A DNA stretch of 64,000 nt from CAZDCD01 sp964503885 (lineage in GTDB: Bacteria > Bacteroidota > Bacteroidia > Bacteroidales > UBA10428): assembly GCA_964503885.1 (NCBI GenBank), contig CAZDCD010000007.1:111152-175151 (forward strand). Direction: 5' to 3'. The position numbers and the translations under genes are program-made. Of the stretch, positions 36,355 through 46,399 are shown piece after piece. The notes under the pieces were generated by a model that saw nothing but the letters and a program-made list of their open reading frames with translations, had not been told where the DNA came from and searched no databases. Each line of letters begins with the position of its first letter. Within the stretch, counting starts at the first letter, position 1.

Positions 36355-37224
36355 ATGAATTACAGGACCCTGGAAGAACTGATCCGTGAAATCAAAAATA
36401 GTCTTTCCGGATTATATCCCGATCATGAGATCGGACAATTTTCTAACATGATCGTTGAACATTTGCTAAATTACAGCAAAATTGATATTCAACTTAAACG
36501 AAATGAATTCATTGCCGAACATTTTTTTCAACAGGCCCTTGAAATCATTGATCAGTTGAAAGAGTTCAGGCCGATTCAATATATTTTCGGAAAGGCACAT
36601 TTTTACGGATTTGAACTGATGGTTGACGAGCGTGTACTTATTCCCCGTCAGGAAACAGAAGAACTGGTGCAATGGATCGTGGACGATTATTCGGGAATAC
36701 CAGTAAAGATTATGGATGTTGGTACAGGAAGCGGCTGCATAGCCATAACCCTGGCCAAAGTGCTACCAAAAAGCAACTTACATGCATTGGACATATCGTC
36801 CGGCGCCCTTGAACTTGCCGGAGAAAATGCCACCTTCAATAGTGCAGATGTTGCTTTTTTTGAGGCAGATATTTTCGATCCCGATTATAAGCAATTCGCT
36901 CCCGAATACAATGTTGTAGTGAGCAATCCTCCTTATGTGAGGGAATCGGAAAAAGGGGCGATGGGTAGAAACGTGACCGGTTACGAACCCCAAATTGCAC
37001 TTTTTGTTGAAGACAGCTTTCCACTGTTATTTTACCATGCTGTTGCAAGGTTCGGGAGGCAGGTCCTGAGTAAGAACGGCATACTGTATTGTGAAATCAA
37101 CGAAGCCTACGGCCATGAAGTTCAGAATCTTTTAAACGTATACGGATATTATGATATTGAACTCAGGAAAGATATCAATGGCAAAGACAGGATGGTAAAA
37201 GCAATTTGTAAATGTAGGGAATGA
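36355..37224 (+). CDS. prmC: Release factor glutamine methyltransferase
   Basis: A 289-residue N5-glutamine methyltransferase that modifies the GGQ motif of release factors, such as the RF2 encoded at 39231. The N-terminal helical domain (about 1-85) contains FRPIQYIFGKAHFYG, the SAM loop is MDVGTGSGCIAI (120-131) and the substrate motif is NPPYV (191-195). The box TATATTTG (36343-36350) ends only 4 bases before the ATG, an arrangement like that upstream of the lasso kinase gene. recX overlaps its stop by 4 bases (ATGA). Confidence 0.95.
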   Translation: MNYRTLEELIREIKNSLSGLYPDHEIGQFSNMIVEHLLNYSKIDIQLKRNEFIAEHFFQQALEIIDQLKEFRPIQYIFGKAHFYGFELMVDERVLIPRQETEELVQWIVDDYSGIPVKIMDVGTGSGCIAITLAKVLPKSNLHALDISSGALELAGENATFNSADVAFFEADIFDPDYKQFAPEYNVVVSNPPYVRESEKGAMGRNVTGYEPQIALFVEDSFPLLFYHAVARFGRQVLSKNGILYCEINEAYGHEVQNLLNVYGYYDIELRKDINGKDRMVKAICKCRE

Positions 37225-37679
37225 TGACCGAAAAAGAAGCCCTCTTACGCCTACAGGATTTATGCAGCAGACAGGAAAAATGCACTCATGATGTGATCCG
37301 GAAGCTTTCCGGATGGGAGTTTTCACGGGGAAAAATAGAAAAGATCACCGAAAAGCTCAGGTCGGAAAGATTCATTGATGATGAACGATATGCCCGTGCT
37401 TTTGCAAGGGATAAGTTCAGGTTAAATCAGTGGGGAAAACTGAAAATTTCGGCACATCTCAGGCAGAAGAAGATCGGCGAATCGTTGATCCGGGAAGTGC
37501 TGGAAGAAATCGATCCGGTGTATTACAGGGATACTGTAAAAAGATTGCTGCTCAAAAAAAAGAAAACGCTCAAGGATAAAAACCCGGTAGTTATAAAGTC
37601 AAAACTGGTGCGGTTTGGGCAGTCAAAGGGGATAGAATTCGACATGCTGATGGCCATGCTGAACGAACTCACAGACTAA
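37221..37679 (+). CDS. recX: RecX regulatory protein
   Basis: A 152-residue three-helix-repeat protein that limits RecA filament extension. Typical elements are KCTHDVIRKLSGWEFS, LRSERFIDDERYARAFARDKFRLNQWGKLKI and VKRLLLKKKKT. The ATG overlaps the prmC stop by 4 bases, so translation is coupled. recA is not in the window. Confidence 0.9.
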   Translation: MMTEKEALLRLQDLCSRQEKCTHDVIRKLSGWEFSRGKIEKITEKLRSERFIDDERYARAFARDKFRLNQWGKLKISAHLRQKKIGESLIREVLEEIDPVYYRDTVKRLLLKKKKTLKDKNPVVIKSKLVRFGQSKGIEFDMLMAMLNELTD

Positions 37680-37733
37680 GCCAGACAGGTATTCAGGCAA
37701 CTCTTGTTGCATGAGGTATTGCCGCTTCCCTGT

Positions 37734-39008
37734 TCAGCTGTTTGACGCCTCATTATGGCTATCGGCTACAACAGGTTCCGTTTGCTCCTTTTTCTTTACC
37801 ATATTCCTGAAGAAGAGCGGGTCTTTGCTTAAGAGAATAACAAGGACCGAACAGATGACAATACTGAAAAGTACAATGGAGTATCCCAGGTCCATAATCA
37901 CGTCGCCATTCGGGAGTCCTTCCTGCAGGGGAATGGAAGCCAGCACTGCCGCTACCAGTCCTTTTGGTGTCATCACCGACATGATGGCAAACTCAGTCGA
38001 AGAGGTGCCTTTCTTTGTAAGCAGCTTGATGCTGAGGGGACGTACAAGAATGACAAGGGTGACGATGAGAAGGCCAATGCCATATACGTAAATGGAACCA
38101 AATTGCAGGCTGATGCCCACATAAACAAAAAAATAGGTCTGCATTATGAAAACGATCTCCGCAAAAAAATTCTTTTCATTATCGTTGAATCCCGATGTAT
38201 TGAATGTAAAGATCTTCCTGAAATATTTACTGGTATTGATCACATCACTGTTGCCCAGTATGATCCCGAATGAGAGAGCGGCAATGCCTCCGTTGAATCC
38301 GAGAAGCTCAACGATACCGTAAAGAATGAAGACAAAGGCGAGTGTGGTAAACATCGAATTTTTAATGCTCCTGATCAGCTTGATGATGATTGACCAGATC
38401 AGGCCTCCGGCAATGCCCAGTAAAACAGCGAAAAGCAAAGCCTTCCACATTTTCGAGAAGACTGCACCCATATTAAGAGCTCCAAGCTTTATTCCTTCAA
38501 GGACTGCAAGCCCCACGATCAGGCAAAGTACATCGCTGAGGGCCGATTCAAGGAACAGTATTGATGTGCTTTTTTCGCTCATTTTCAGTTGACGTACCAT
38601 GGGAATAACTACTGCAGAAGAAGTTCCACCGATAATAGCACCTACAAATACCGATGATATCCAGTCGAGTCGTGTAAGCATATTGGCAAGAAAAGCCGTA
38701 ATGATCACTGTAAGTATAAAATTAATGAGGGTAATGAGCGAAGCGGCGCCGATGCTTTTTTTCAGTTCACTGAACCTGAGTCCTGATCCGCTTTCAAACA
38801 ATATAACAATCAGGGTGATGGTGGTAAAAACATTCCCCAGCTGGCCGAAAAAATCTTTGGTGACAATGCCGCCTATAGGTCCGATCAATATTCCAATGAG
38901 CAAAAGCAACAATACATTAGGGATTTTTGTACGGTCGAAAAGTTCGTTAAAAGCATGGGAAAAGAAGATCAGCAGTCCCAGGGAGATAACAATGGTAAAA
39001 ATATCCAT
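37734..39008 (-). CDS. Cation/proton antiporter (Na_H_Exchanger family)
   Basis: A 424-residue integral membrane antiporter with about 12 helices. Recognised by the N-terminal helix with IPNVLLLLLIGILIGPIGG (about 29-47), VFVGAIIGGTSSAVVIPMV (about 120-138) and the acidic membrane motif ESALSDVLCLIVGLAV (about 152-167) expected to bind the ion. The C-terminal tail is short (about 400-424) and lacks a TrkA domain. It stands alone, convergent with recX. The transported ion (Na+ or K+) is not determined by the sequence. Confidence 0.88.
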   Translation of the reverse strand: MDIFTIVISLGLLIFFSHAFNELFDRTKIPNVLLLLLIGILIGPIGGIVTKDFFGQLGNVFTTITLIVILFESGSGLRFSELKKSIGAASLITLINFILTVIITAFLANMLTRLDWISSVFVGAIIGGTSSAVVIPMVRQLKMSEKSTSILFLESALSDVLCLIVGLAVLEGIKLGALNMGAVFSKMWKALLFAVLLGIAGGLIWSIIIKLIRSIKNSMFTTLAFVFILYGIVELLGFNGGIAALSFGIILGNSDVINTSKYFRKIFTFNTSGFNDNEKNFFAEIVFIMQTYFFVYVGISLQFGSIYVYGIGLLIVTLVILVRPLSIKLLTKKGTSSTEFAIMSVMTPKGLVAAVLASIPLQEGLPNGDVIMDLGYSIVLFSIVICSVLVILLSKDPLFFRNMVKKKEQTEPVVADSHNEASNS

Positions 39009-39230
39009 GGCAGCTACATATTGATAGTGTTAATTTACAACAATTATGGTATTTTTCAGTAAAAAAAGCATGATCGGATAAATTTTAATAAATTTGCTGG
39101 CCTTGTGAAACCAGTTTAACAACACTGCATGATTGAACAAATTGTTTGCGGCATATACCTGGTTTAACGATCAGGGCGAAACACGAAAAGTTAGGTCATC
39201 AATTCGTTTTACCCTCAAACATTATAGAAT

Positions 39231-40323
39231 ATGATTACCGGCGAACAACATAAGGATCTGGTAAAGCGCGAGGAAGCGCTGAGGAGGCATCTTTGACTTC
39301 GACAGAAAGATGCAGCAAATAGCTGAAAAAGAGAAAGATACACGGGAACCGGATTTTTGGAACGATCCGAAAGAAGCTGAGAAAGAACTGAAATTCATCG
39401 CATCGTTGAAATCCTGGACGGTAGCTTACCTGGAAGCTAAATCAGCCGTTGATGACCTTCAGGTTTTGCTGGATTTCAATCAGGACGGGGAAGCTTCTGA
39501 TAAGGAAGTTCAGGAACAGTACGATAAAGCCTTGTCACTTATTGAAGACCTTGAATTCAAAAATATGCTTGGCAAAGCAGAAGATATCCTGGGAGCTATT
39601 CTGAAAATCAATTCCGGGGCAGGAGGCACAGAAAGCCAGGATTGGGTTCAGATGCTGATGCGAATGTATATCCGTTGGGGTGAACGAAATAACTATTCGG
39701 TAAAAGAATTGGGGTATCTTGCTGGTGATGATGCAGGGATTAAATCTGTAACTCTTGAATTTACAGGAGATTACGCATACGGATATTTAAAAAGTGAAAA
39801 CGGTGTTCACAGGCTCGTGCGTATTTCACCATTCGACTCGAATGCCCGCAGGCATACTTCATTTGCCTCGGTTTTTGTGTCCCCGGTAGTTGATGATGAG
39901 ATCGAGATCATCATCAATCAGGCTGATCTGGAATGGGACACGTTCCGGTCGGGCGGGGCGGGTGGACAGAATGTAAATAAAGTGGAAACCGGTGTACGGG
40001 TGCGGCATATACCTACAGGCCTTACGGTTGAAAATACCGAGACTCGTTCACAACTTAAGAATAAAGAAAATGCCATGCGTATCCTGAAATCCCATCTGTA
40101 TGAGCTTGAGTTACGTAAAAGAATGGAAAAACAGGCCGAGATCGAAGGACAAAAGAAAAAGATCGAGTGGGGATCCCAGATCAGGAGCTATGTGCTTCAT
40201 CCGTATAAGCTGGTGAAAGACCTGCGTACAAATTATGAGACGGGCAATACACAGGCAGTTCTCGATGGCGATCTTGCGGGTTTTATCAAAGCCTACCTGA
40301 TGGAGTTCGGCATGAAGGATTAA
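39231..40323 (+). CDS. prfB: Peptide chain release factor 2, with programmed +1 frameshift
   Basis: The gene is two frames joined by the RF2 autoregulatory frameshift. Frame one starts at ATG 39231 and gives 21 residues (MITGEQHKDLVKREEALRRH, then Leu) up to CTT TGA at 39291-39296. An AGGAGG (39282-39287) sits 3 bases upstream of the CTT, as in other RF2 genes. A +1 slip at CTTTGAC continues with DFDRKMQQIAEK and runs to 40323, giving 363 residues, the normal length. SPF (about 199-201) reads UGA/UAA and GGQ (244-246) catalyses hydrolysis. A start at 39310 would lose 26 residues. PrmC (36355) is the modifying enzyme. Confidence 0.95.
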
Positions 40324-40410
40324 TGTGCGGGATCATTTAAGTTGCAGATGTATTCAACAATAGGCTCTTTCCGGTGTTGATCTTTAAAAGCCGGAATATC
40401 AATTATTCTT

Positions 40411-42579
40411 ATGTCTGAATTGCTGAAAATACACCTCTCAATGCCCTTTAAAGACCCGGTGCTGATCTTTGCCATACTCATGGCTGTAATTCTTCTCGCT
40501 CCTTTTCTGTTCAGAAAACTGAGAATTCCTCAAATTATTGGGTTGATCATTTCAGGGCTTATCATTGGCCCTTACGGGTTAAAAATTCTTGAGCGGGATA
40601 GCAGTATAGAGTTATTCGGTACGGTAGGACTTCTCTATATAATGTTTCTTGCCGGCATCGAGATCAACCTGAATGATTTTACAAAACGAAGAAATCAAAG
40701 CATAATTTTCGGTATTTTATCCTTTATCATTCCTTTTACAGCAGGCACTTCACTGGGATATTATATTTTTGGTTACCCGCTGACATCATCTCTCCTGATC
40801 GGCAGCATCTTTTCGTCACATACTCTGGTAACTTATCCGATAATAAGCCGGTTCGGACTTGCCAGAAGAAGATCAGTCAACATAGCCATAGGAGGAACAA
40901 TCCTCACAGACACCGTTTCACTGCTGATCTTATCGGTAATTGCAAGTGTTGCCAGAGATACCGGAAACGGGACGTTTTGGCTTAAGTTGGGTATTGCCGT
41001 ACCGGTTTTCGGCGCCGGAATCATCTATGGCATACCCATGCTGGCACGCTGGTTCTTTAAAAAATCCTCCGACCACATTTCACAATACGTTTTTGTGATA
41101 AGCATATTATTTCTTGCAGCGTTTATCGCTGAAATGGCTGAGATTGAACCCGTAATAGCCGCTTTCCTTGCCGGTCTGGCCTTCAACAGGCTCATCCCGC
41201 ATACTTCAGGACTCATGAACCGGATTGAATTTATGGGAAATGCATTATTTATACCCGTTTTTCTGATCGGGGTCGGAATGCTTATCGACCTGAAACTACT
41301 TTTCAGCGGATGGCATGCATTTTATGTGGCTTTCCTGACCATTACCTTTGCCATACTTTCAAAATTTTTGGCTGCTTACAGTACTCAAAAAATCTTCGGG
41401 CTCGGCATCCTGGAGCGGAAAATGATCTTTGGACTAAGTAACTCAAGAGCTGCAGCAGCATTGGCTGCAGCCATTATAGGATTTAACATTATCATTGATT
41501 ACCAGGGAGGAGAAACAGGAAAATTGCTTGGTGAAGAAGTACTGAATGCCACTATATTGCTCATTTTATTTACTTGCGGATTGAGTTCGTTTGAGGTTGA
41601 AAAAGCAGCACGTGAGATGGTTACCCATGAAGAAGCAGAAAGTACGGATTTGTTGCCGGATATTCATGAACGCATACTTGTTCCTGTTTCCAATCCCGAT
41701 ACTGTAGAGTCGCTGGTTGAATTTGCCTCGATGATCAAATCACCGAATCTGCCCGAACCGGTATATGTTCTGAATGTGATTGATAAAGCCGGTGACGCGA
41801 AAATAGTCTTGGAATCAAAAAAGTTGATGGACAAGGCAGTTAAAGCGTTAAACCTTGTGAATCTGAACGCAGTTCAACTGACCCGTTTTGACCTGAACCC
41901 GGTATTGGGTATTTTACATACTATAAAAGAAAATCAGGTATCAGACCTGGTGATCGGTTTATTTGGAAAAAAGTCGTACATGGAAACATTCTTCGGGAAC
42001 ATCAATGAAAATGTGATCAGGAGGACCGCAATTTCGGTATTTATTTCAAAGTTCATTCAACCCCTGAATACGATCAGCAATATTCTTGTTTTTATACCTC
42101 CCAAGGCAGAATATGAACCGGGATTTGTAAAATGGCTGGGAAAATTGCGGAATATTGCTTTGGTCACCGGCAAAAAAATGATCTTTTATGCCGAACAAAA
42201 AACCATCAGGCACCTGGAATATTTTATTGCCAATCAGCGGGAATCTCTTAACAGTGAAATCAGGAATTTTAACGATTGGAAAAATCTTTCACGACTGAAA
42301 ATCAGTAAGTCAAAAAACAGCCTGATTGTAGTCGTCACATCCAGACCCAAATCAATTTCCCATTTTCCATATCTTGAACAACTGCCTTCCCTGCTGACAA
42401 AGCATTTTGCAGGAAACAATATTATCCTTATTTATCCGGAAGTCTACGACAGCATTCAGCATATGAATATCCGCGATCTGGGCGGTACACTTACAGGCCA
42501 GATAGAGCAGCAAAATACTTTATTTGCTACTGTGGGAAACAGAATAAAAAAGGTGATCGGTGTGAAAAAACAATCCTGA
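40411..42579 (+). CDS. Cation/proton antiporter with cytoplasmic Usp-like domain
   Basis: A 722-residue CPA2-type antiporter. The first about 395 residues are a 12-13-helix Na_H_Exchanger domain beginning HLSMPFKDPVLIF and containing VGLLYIMFLAGIEINLNDF and FIAEMAEIEPVIAAFLAGLAFNRLIP. A soluble C-terminal region (about 415-722) holds one or two universal-stress-protein-like modules (HERILVPVSNPDTVESLVEFASM at the first). Similar antiporters use this region for regulation. An eroded paralogue lies just downstream on the opposite strand (42618-42824). Confidence 0.88.
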   Translation: MSELLKIHLSMPFKDPVLIFAILMAVILLAPFLFRKLRIPQIIGLIISGLIIGPYGLKILERDSSIELFGTVGLLYIMFLAGIEINLNDFTKRRNQSIIFGILSFIIPFTAGTSLGYYIFGYPLTSSLLIGSIFSSHTLVTYPIISRFGLARRRSVNIAIGGTILTDTVSLLILSVIASVARDTGNGTFWLKLGIAVPVFGAGIIYGIPMLARWFFKKSSDHISQYVFVISILFLAAFIAEMAEIEPVIAAFLAGLAFNRLIPHTSGLMNRIEFMGNALFIPVFLIGVGMLIDLKLLFSGWHAFYVAFLTITFAILSKFLAAYSTQKIFGLGILERKMIFGLSNSRAAAALAAAIIGFNIIIDYQGGETGKLLGEEVLNATILLILFTCGLSSFEVEKAAREMVTHEEAESTDLLPDIHERILVPVSNPDTVESLVEFASMIKSPNLPEPVYVLNVIDKAGDAKIVLESKKLMDKAVKALNLVNLNAVQLTRFDLNPVLGILHTIKENQVSDLVIGLFGKKSYMETFFGNINENVIRRTAISVFISKFIQPLNTISNILVFIPPKAEYEPGFVKWLGKLRNIALVTGKKMIFYAEQKTIRHLEYFIANQRESLNSEIRNFNDWKNLSRLKISKSKNSLIVVVTSRPKSISHFPYLEQLPSLLTKHFAGNNIILIYPEVYDSIQHMNIRDLGGTLTGQIEQQNTLFATVGNRIKKVIGVKKQS

Positions 42580-42617
42580 TCTGTTACCGGTTCAAACGGC
42601 CCGGGTCATGGTCAATT

Positions 42618-42824
42618 TCATACACCGGTGGATAAACAATAACTAAACTCAACTGGCTGCAAAATACCGACACTAATCCCGGCAGTGATCAATCCAATTA
42701 TATCAGGGATCTTAAGCTTTTTAACCAGAAACGGAACGATAAGAATAACCGTCAGAACAAGGCAAAATATCATTACAGGGCTTTTCAGCGGAAAAGTAAA
42801 ATCGGTGATGACGGCAATAACCAT
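42618..42824 (-). pseudogene. N-terminal remnant of an antiporter paralogue
   Basis: A 68-residue frame starting MVIAVITDFTFPLKSPVMIF and continuing VPFLVKKLKIPDIIGLITAG aligns well with the N-terminus of the antiporter at 40411 (MPFKDPVLIF, APFLFRKLRIPQIIGLIISG), but ends after about 45 matching residues in an unrelated tail and stop. No further homologous frame was found downstream on the strand. A truncated, tail-to-tail duplicate fragment. The rest of the gap 42580-43209 holds no gene I recognise. Confidence 0.7.
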
Positions 42825-43209
42825 AAAAAGAAAGGGGAAATAAATTTGGTGGGTAAATGTAACCAAAAAACCTGTCTGAAATAGCATGCATAAGGAAAAA
42901 ATGGTTGGCACTTGTATTTTCCCAATACAAGATTTTTAATGCTTCAGGCAATACCTTGTTCCCGAACAGAATCGGAGATTCCATAGTGTTGAAATTCAGG
43001 GAATTTTTTTCCTTTCAGGCATTCGTTTACATAAAATGGCAGAGGTAATTGAAGGTCGGATTATGAATAATTTCACCCAATAAATATCCGGTTGGTTGCG
43101 TTTTATAAAAAATGTTAAAAACAGCATATTTAACACAACTTTTAAGCCTGTTTCTGTGTCATAATTTTATAGAAACAATTCAGTAAGGCGCAAAATAAGA
43201 CAGGTAGCT

Positions 43210-46200
43210 ATGAAAGCGCTGAGAATACCATTACCGAAAAAAAACGCGGGTATGATCAGGCTGATGATCTGTGCCATTTCAGGATTGATCACGGTCCCTG
43301 CCAGCGGACAATATTTTGGCAGGAACAAACCAGGATATTCTGTCTTTCATTATGATGTGCTCAGATCACCGGATTTTGATCTGTATCATACCTTTAAGAA
43401 CGACAGCCTTATGGATGAGCTCGCTTCGGCGGCTGAATACTGGTATACTCTCCACAGCAAGGTTTTCGGAGATACTCTGCATGAGCGGAATCCTATACTT
43501 ATTTATGAAGATCAGGCTGAATTCCAGCAAACCAATGTTTCATCAGGACTGATTGGCGTTGGGGTCGGGGGATTTACTGAAGGTCTTAAAGACAGGGTGG
43601 TAATGCCGGTTTCTCTTACATTCGGCCAGACAAACCATGTGCTCGGGCATGAGCTGGTGCATGTGTTTCAATATAACCTTCTGGATGGTGATTCATTATC
43701 CATGCGCAATATGAACAACATTCCGTTATGGATGATCGAGGGACTGGCCGAATATATATCTATCGGGAGTATTGATCCGCAAACATCAATGTGGATAAGG
43801 GATGCCCTTCTGAATAACAAATTTCCGTCGGTACAGGACCTTTCCCGAAAACCGGAATACAATCCCTACCGTTTCGGACAGGCATTCTGGACATTTGCTG
43901 CAAGAACATGGGGCGATACAATAATTGCACCCCTTTTTAAGGCAACCGCCAGGCTGGGGTATAAAGATGCCTTTAAAAAGATCCTCGGTATGGGTGAAAA
44001 AAACGTTTCGAACATTTGGAAGAACGCCGCAGAGCTTCATTTCAAATCTGTAATGAAAGATACGGTGGACAGCCTGGTGGGCACTGAACTCATTTCCGAT
44101 GAAAACGCAGGGGAGATCAATATTTCTCCGGTGATCAGTCCGAACGGAAAATACGTTGCTTTTTTTTCAGAGAAAGAACTCTTCACTATTGATCTGTACC
44201 TGGCAAATGCAGAAACAGGCAAAATAATAAAAAAGCTCACGAGTACAGTCAAAAATGATGAGATTGACGATTTCAATTTTATAGAATCAGCCGGAAGCTG
44301 GTCTCCGGACAGCAAAAAATTCGCCTATGTGGCTTTCAGTAAAGGCAGGAATAAACTGATCATCACCGATGTTAAGAAGGATAAAATTACTTCAGATATT
44401 GATATGAAAGAGATAAAATCATTCAGCAATCCTGCATGGTCACCTGATGGCAATAGGATCGTATTTACAGGTTCGAGGAACGGGATCGATAACCTGTATA
44501 TCTATGATCTGACCCTCGATGAATTGAGGCTGCTTACCGATGATAGTTATTCCTATATCCATCCTGCATGGTCACCCGACGGGAAGAGCATCGTTTTTTC
44601 CACGGACAGGAATATCAGGAACAACAATACCGGGATTGTCCCCAATGCGTTTGATCTGGGAATCCTAAACATAAAAACCGGTAATATTAAAATGCTGGAT
44701 CTTTTTCCTGGGGCAGGGAACCTTAATCCGGTGTATTCGGATGATGGCACCGTCATTTATTTTCTCTCCGATCGCGACGGATTCAGGAACCTTTACAAGT
44801 ACACTCCTGAAAATAAGAAAGTGTACCAGCTTACCGGATACCTTACCGGAATATCAGGCATAACGTTACTTTCACCTGCAATCAGCATATCCGGCGACAA
44901 CAGAATCGTTTACAGCTATTTTTCCGATCGCAAATACAAGGTTTATGCAGCACAGGCAGATGAGTTCGTGGCCATGGAGGTAGATCCCATGGAGCTGAAT
45001 TTTGAAGCTTCAACGTTATCGCCCTGTAAACGACTGGGTATAAATATTGTTGATTCTGTCCTTAGTATTCAGCCCAGGCTGCAGCAGTTGAAGGAAGGCA
45101 ATTTCAAACCGATGCCCTACAAGCCGAAATTCCAGCTCGACTATATCTCAAATGTAGCGGTTGGAGTGGCAACAGGTAGAATAGGTACCGGAATGGCCGG
45201 AAGTGTATCTGCATTGTTCAGCGATATGGTAGGTGATCATCAGCTTTTTGCTAATCTGGCACTCAACGGAGAGATCTACGATTTCGGGGGACAGGTCGCA
45301 TATATCAACCAGAAAAAAAGGATCAACTGGGGTGCGGGAATATCTCACATTCCTTACCTGTATGGTTCATACGGAATTACAGCCGACACAATAGATATCA
45401 ACGGTGAACCTGCACCGGTGAACAATTATTTCATAAACCTTTACAGGATGTTTGAAAGCCAGCTGTCGGTGTTCGGATACCTTCCCATTTCAACGACCCG
45501 GAGAGTGGAAGCAGGATTGTCCCTCTCGCGTTATAGCTACCGTATCGACAGGTACAGCAACTATTATGATGATCTGGGAAATTATTTAGGCCAGTCGCGC
45601 AAAAAACTCGAAGCACCTCCTGGATTTGGGCTGGTTCAGACGGATGTGGCTTATGTGTATGACAAATCGTATTTTGGTGTTACATCACCGATGAAGGGAG
45701 CAAGATCAAGATATGGTCTGATGAATTATATGGGTGATTTTAACTTTTTCACCACCCTTATTGATTATCGCAAGTATTTCTTTATCAAGCCCATAACTCT
45801 TGCATTCAGGTTTTATAATTACAACAAGCTCGGAACCGATGCCGAAAATCCTCGTTTTGCTCCCCTGTATATTGGGTATTCATGGTATATCAGAGGGTAT
45901 GACGGTACAACGGGCAGGAATAATTTCATTCCGGAACTTACCTTTAACCAGTTGCAGGGAAGCAGAATGATTGTGACCAATGCCGAGATAAGAATTCCGT
46001 TTACAGGTCCAAAAAGGCTGTCGCTCATTAAATCGCGGTTTTTGCTTACCGATGTATCATTTTTCCTCGATGGTGGATTGATCTGGGATTCAGCCCATCA
46101 GCCCGACCTGAAATGGAAATTTACTTCTCCCGATGACCGCATTCCATTGATAAGTACCGGTATATCTTTAAGGATCAATGTTCTGGGATATATGGTCGTT

Positions 46201-46281
46201 GAGCCTTATTATGCCATACCCTTTCAGAACGGAGGCATTCAAAATGCCTCATTCGGGCTTAATTTCCTGCCCGGTTGGTGA
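43210..46281 (+). CDS. Surface metallopeptidase-like / TolB-propeller / outer-membrane barrel protein
   Basis: A 1023-residue exported protein. A signal peptide (about 15-34, ending PASGQ) precedes a gluzincin peptidase-like domain: GHELVHVFQ (146-154; HExxH His147-Glu148, His151) with the third ligand in MIEGLAEY (Glu177). A TolB-like WD40 propeller follows (about 290-610; NPAWSPDGNRIVFTGSRNGIDNLYIYD and similar). The last third (about 640-1023) is a BamA/surface-antigen-type beta-barrel with WYIRGYDGTTGRNNFIP. The combination suggests an outer-membrane-anchored peptidase or a scaffold keeping a peptidase fold. Start could instead be the ATG at 43252. Confidence 0.8.
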   Translation: MKALRIPLPKKNAGMIRLMICAISGLITVPASGQYFGRNKPGYSVFHYDVLRSPDFDLYHTFKNDSLMDELASAAEYWYTLHSKVFGDTLHERNPILIYEDQAEFQQTNVSSGLIGVGVGGFTEGLKDRVVMPVSLTFGQTNHVLGHELVHVFQYNLLDGDSLSMRNMNNIPLWMIEGLAEYISIGSIDPQTSMWIRDALLNNKFPSVQDLSRKPEYNPYRFGQAFWTFAARTWGDTIIAPLFKATARLGYKDAFKKILGMGEKNVSNIWKNAAELHFKSVMKDTVDSLVGTELISDENAGEINISPVISPNGKYVAFFSEKELFTIDLYLANAETGKIIKKLTSTVKNDEIDDFNFIESAGSWSPDSKKFAYVAFSKGRNKLIITDVKKDKITSDIDMKEIKSFSNPAWSPDGNRIVFTGSRNGIDNLYIYDLTLDELRLLTDDSYSYIHPAWSPDGKSIVFSTDRNIRNNNTGIVPNAFDLGILNIKTGNIKMLDLFPGAGNLNPVYSDDGTVIYFLSDRDGFRNLYKYTPENKKVYQLTGYLTGISGITLLSPAISISGDNRIVYSYFSDRKYKVYAAQADEFVAMEVDPMELNFEASTLSPCKRLGINIVDSVLSIQPRLQQLKEGNFKPMPYKPKFQLDYISNVAVGVATGRIGTGMAGSVSALFSDMVGDHQLFANLALNGEIYDFGGQVAYINQKKRINWGAGISHIPYLYGSYGITADTIDINGEPAPVNNYFINLYRMFESQLSVFGYLPISTTRRVEAGLSLSRYSYRIDRYSNYYDDLGNYLGQSRKKLEAPPGFGLVQTDVAYVYDKSYFGVTSPMKGARSRYGLMNYMGDFNFFTTLIDYRKYFFIKPITLAFRFYNYNKLGTDAENPRFAPLYIGYSWYIRGYDGTTGRNNFIPELTFNQLQGSRMIVTNAEIRIPFTGPKRLSLIKSRFLLTDVSFFLDGGLIWDSAHQPDLKWKFTSPDDRIPLISTGISLRINVLGYMVVEPYYAIPFQNGGIQNASFGLNFLPGW

Positions 46282-46399
46282 TGTTCGATCATCTTGCTGT
46301 CAGCAATTGTGGTATCCAAACATGTTAACAAATTAACTTAAGATAATGCCTGGAATAATCTAATTTTACCTTTTCACCAAAGCAAAATCCTTGTCAGAA

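Noticed and set aside
42721..42984. An 87-residue frame overlapping the antiporter remnant
   Set aside because: It is in a different frame from the recognisable homology and has no family resemblance.
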